A stretch of 64,000 nt of DNA from Paramecium tetraurelia. Lineage: Eukaryota > Ciliophora > Oligohymenophorea > Peniculida > Parameciidae. Positions 61,871 through 64,000 of the stretch are shown here, in pieces (within the stretch, counting starts at the first letter, position 1; every line of letters starts with the position of its first letter). Position numbers and translations under genes: made by a program. The stretch spans positions 1 through 64,000 of the forward strand of contig NW_001798954.1 in NCBI RefSeq assembly GCF_000165425.1, given 5' to 3'. Under the pieces are notes generated by a model. That model saw only the letters and a list, made by a program, of their open reading frames with translations. It searched no databases and had not been told where the DNA came from.

Positions 61871-64000
61871 TCAACAACGATCAAATTATTATTATATAAA
61901 CTTTTGCATGTCTCCTCCCATCTTTACATAATCTTCATAAAGATCTGAAACCATTATATTCCTACCTGGATGGTTGGAAGGCAATTTGTTCTTTTGAGTC
62001 AGAGCAGCATCAAAAAACAATCGCTTCATAGTCTATTCAGATGGTCTTTGCATATCAGATTGTCTCTGGACTTCAGATATCCTCTCCTGAGTAAATTTTT
62101 ATTAGGATTCCTAAAGAGAACTTTGTTCAGATCTCCTTTGATATTCAGTTGCATAATAAATGTTTTTAGGCTCATTGCTTGAGTATCTCTATTCTAAGTT
62201 GATGCTAGGTCTCGATTCGAATTACAATTAATAACTCAAACGAGCATCTTGAGAGTATGGTTTATGATCATCAGATTTCCTTTCATAATTGACTGATCCT
62301 CTCGATTCATAGCTGACTTGATTCACAACTGATTGTTATTTAGGTCTTGGAATGTCTGGTTTATTGATATTGCTTAATCTTTAATCAAAATATAGGTTAT
62401 GTTCCTCTAGATGACGTTAATCTCTTGCTTTTTTATCGAAATTGCGATCGACATCGATTTATTGAGTGATCATAGTGTTGCTACTTTCTACTTTGGAAGG
62501 AGTTTAGTAATTATTAAGAGAAGACTTAGTCGTAGAACTGGTTCGTTGTTCTGGCAGAGCATGTACAGGCATGGAGGCTCTTTGAGTGAACAAATCTGTT
62601 TTCATTTTAGAATTGAGCAAAGCCTTATTGATGTATTTATAGAGATTGATAGATCCTTCCTTATTGTTTGATAACTATTGGATGCCTTATTCAATTCTGA
62701 AAATGATGGTTTTGACCAATTAATAATCTTGAGTGTTGATTATTTCTTATAAACTAGAGATCATTTCGCCCAAGATCTTTTATGTGTATGGCATATTCTC
62801 CTTTTAGAGTTCCTATTGCAATTTCTACTTCAATGCTGCTATTTTAGAATTAATTCTTTGCATTGACACTTATTTCTGATCATAAAAGGAATCTTCCATT
62901 TTAGGGAACTATGTATAAACTGTCATGTCTAATTGAGTTATGGGTTGCTAAGCGGGAATTGATTTCTGTTCATACGAGGGGATTGTAGTTGGGACAGACG
63001 GATAAGTAGCAGTTTTGGTTGGACTTTGCTATTGATTTCCATTGGTTTTACTGAAATTCTACTCGTAATTGTTGGAAGTCAGATTGGATTGACCAACTGT
63101 TATTGATTGAGCAAATTGGGCCTGAGCCTTATTTTTAACAGCTTGACTTGAATGCTTACTAGATTGATTAGATTAAAATGTAAACTGTTTTTCTGATTCT
63201 GCTGCCTTATTCGATTAAGGTTGAAGTTGAGATTCACCTGCATTGATACGTGATCGTAACAACTAAGACTTTTCTTATTGCACTTAGGATATATTCTTGA
63301 ATTTAGTAAGGAATTCTTCCACTAGATTGAACATCTAAGTCAATTGTTGTTCCTAATTGAATGATATTCAATCTCATACTTTATATGCTGGTATTGTACT
63401 GTCTGCAATTGAAATGGCTGACAAATCTGGGTTGTTGAATTTGTCTACAATTTAAGAATATTCCTAGGCTACTTGATTGGCATCCAATTCTAATTGATGT
63501 TTGATAGTGTTCTTCTTATTCTATTGTTCAGGAGCTTTCAGAGCCACAGAATACCTCTCCAACATGTCTTTGATATAATGATGATCTGATACTTAATACT
63601 TTATCTTTCAAGTGAGACATGTCATCAAAGAGATCATTCTCATTGAGCAATCGCTAATTTTGTAATTTCTGAGATTCAAATTTCTTGTTCTCTTCTCCAA
63701 AGGTTAGACGAGCAATTGCATCCTTTTTTGGTGGTGGATCTAAATCAAACTATGGTTAGATTGGATTTAGAAACATCTTGTCATGTCTCGATTGTTCATT
63801 TAAAAACTATAATTAGTTATTAATTCACTACATTTGAGGATTCGTTAAGACTCCCTAATATTTATTCATCAACATGAGATACTCTTTCTTAAGGATTATA
63901 TTTGTATTTATTCATGATATCCTACACCGATGGTCTTTGTTGTGTTGATTACATATTATTCTATGGACTCGAAGGTCCGCTATTTTTGAAAAAAGGATTC
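61871..64000 (-). CDS. Large Gln/Ser/Pro-rich coiled protein (partial at right edge)
   Basis: Minus strand; the 5' end lies beyond 64000 and the TGA is at 61873-61871. More than 660 residues are visible. The visible start reads NPFFKNSGPSSPQNN, followed by KKDAIARLTFGEENKKFES, a coiled part (MLERYSVALKAPEQQNKK), then a Gln/Ser/Asn-rich stretch. A helical domain follows (MQRINSKIAALKQKLQQEL, QKILGEMISSLQEIINTQDY, LYKYINKALLNSKMK). The C-terminus is FFDAALTQKNKLPSNHPGR then VSDLYEDYVKMGGDMQKF. The helical domain and Pro-rich linker recall COPII Sec31/Sec16-type proteins, but this is only a suggestion. Introns of 25 and 27 nt were read near 63810, 63560 and 63370. Confidence 0.68.

Overview
The window is macronuclear DNA of a ciliate of the Paramecium type. 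Four observations support this. (1) Conserved proteins can be read only if TAA and TAG encode glutamine and TGA is the sole stop; standard-code reading breaks almost every gene into short open frames. (2) Most genes are interrupted by very small introns, typically 20-35 nt, of the form GTA...TAG. (3) Base composition is very AT-rich, and genes are packed with gaps of about 10 to 250 bp on both strands. (4) A block of C-rich telomeric hexamers, mixed C3A3/C4A2, lies at 1212-1264, and two trichocyst matrix protein genes are present. All coordinates were worked out by hand translation with the ciliate code. Gene ends are usually firm (TGA). Some starts and introns are inferred.

Layout. 1-3269 is a gene-poor, subtelomere-like region around the telomeric block. 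3270-6372 holds a glutaredoxin and a katanin p80 subunit. 6445-18942 is a run of minus-strand genes: a multi-pass membrane protein, a very large PHD/ePHD chromatin-type protein with a long helical region, a PX sorting nexin, an EF-hand protein and a CCDC47-like ER protein. 18991-25812 has a Sec14 protein, a ZnT9/SLC30A9-like cation transporter, an LRR protein and several unrecognised genes. 26520-32553 has a tentative trafficking adaptor, a helix-turn-helix protein, a CDPK and a sperm-tail PG-rich repeat (SHIPPO) axonemal protein. 32623-44728 has an SR-protein kinase, a mitochondrial-type membrane protein, two trichocyst matrix proteins, casein kinase I, a pseudokinase and an Alba protein. 44774-49952 has a DUSP-USP deubiquitinase, an ATG3-like protein, an acylation-motif PLP enzyme and a BAR/PH-like protein. 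50126-58398 has an RS-domain splicing factor, a UBTD protein, a CEP350/TRM-like protein, a vacuolar sorting receptor and a hybrid histidine kinase. 59594-64000 has a SPOUT1 methyltransferase, eIF3j, a divergent histone H3 and the 3' part of a Gln/Ser/Pro-rich coiled-coil gene that runs off the right edge.

Functional themes are those of a free-living ciliate: cilia and basal bodies (katanin, SHIPPO, CEP350-like), regulated secretion (trichocyst proteins), endomembrane sorting (SNX, VSR, Sec14, BAR), calcium and kinase signalling, splicing (SRPK plus RS protein) and chromatin (H3 variant, PHD protein). No bacterial operon, CRISPR array, insertion sequence or prophage was seen. The observations most worth a second look are the internal telomeric block, the divergent H3, the membrane-anchor motif on a PLP enzyme, ATG3-like and USP proteins with altered catalytic boxes, the pseudokinase, and a trichocyst gene whose signal peptide lies in the wrong frame.
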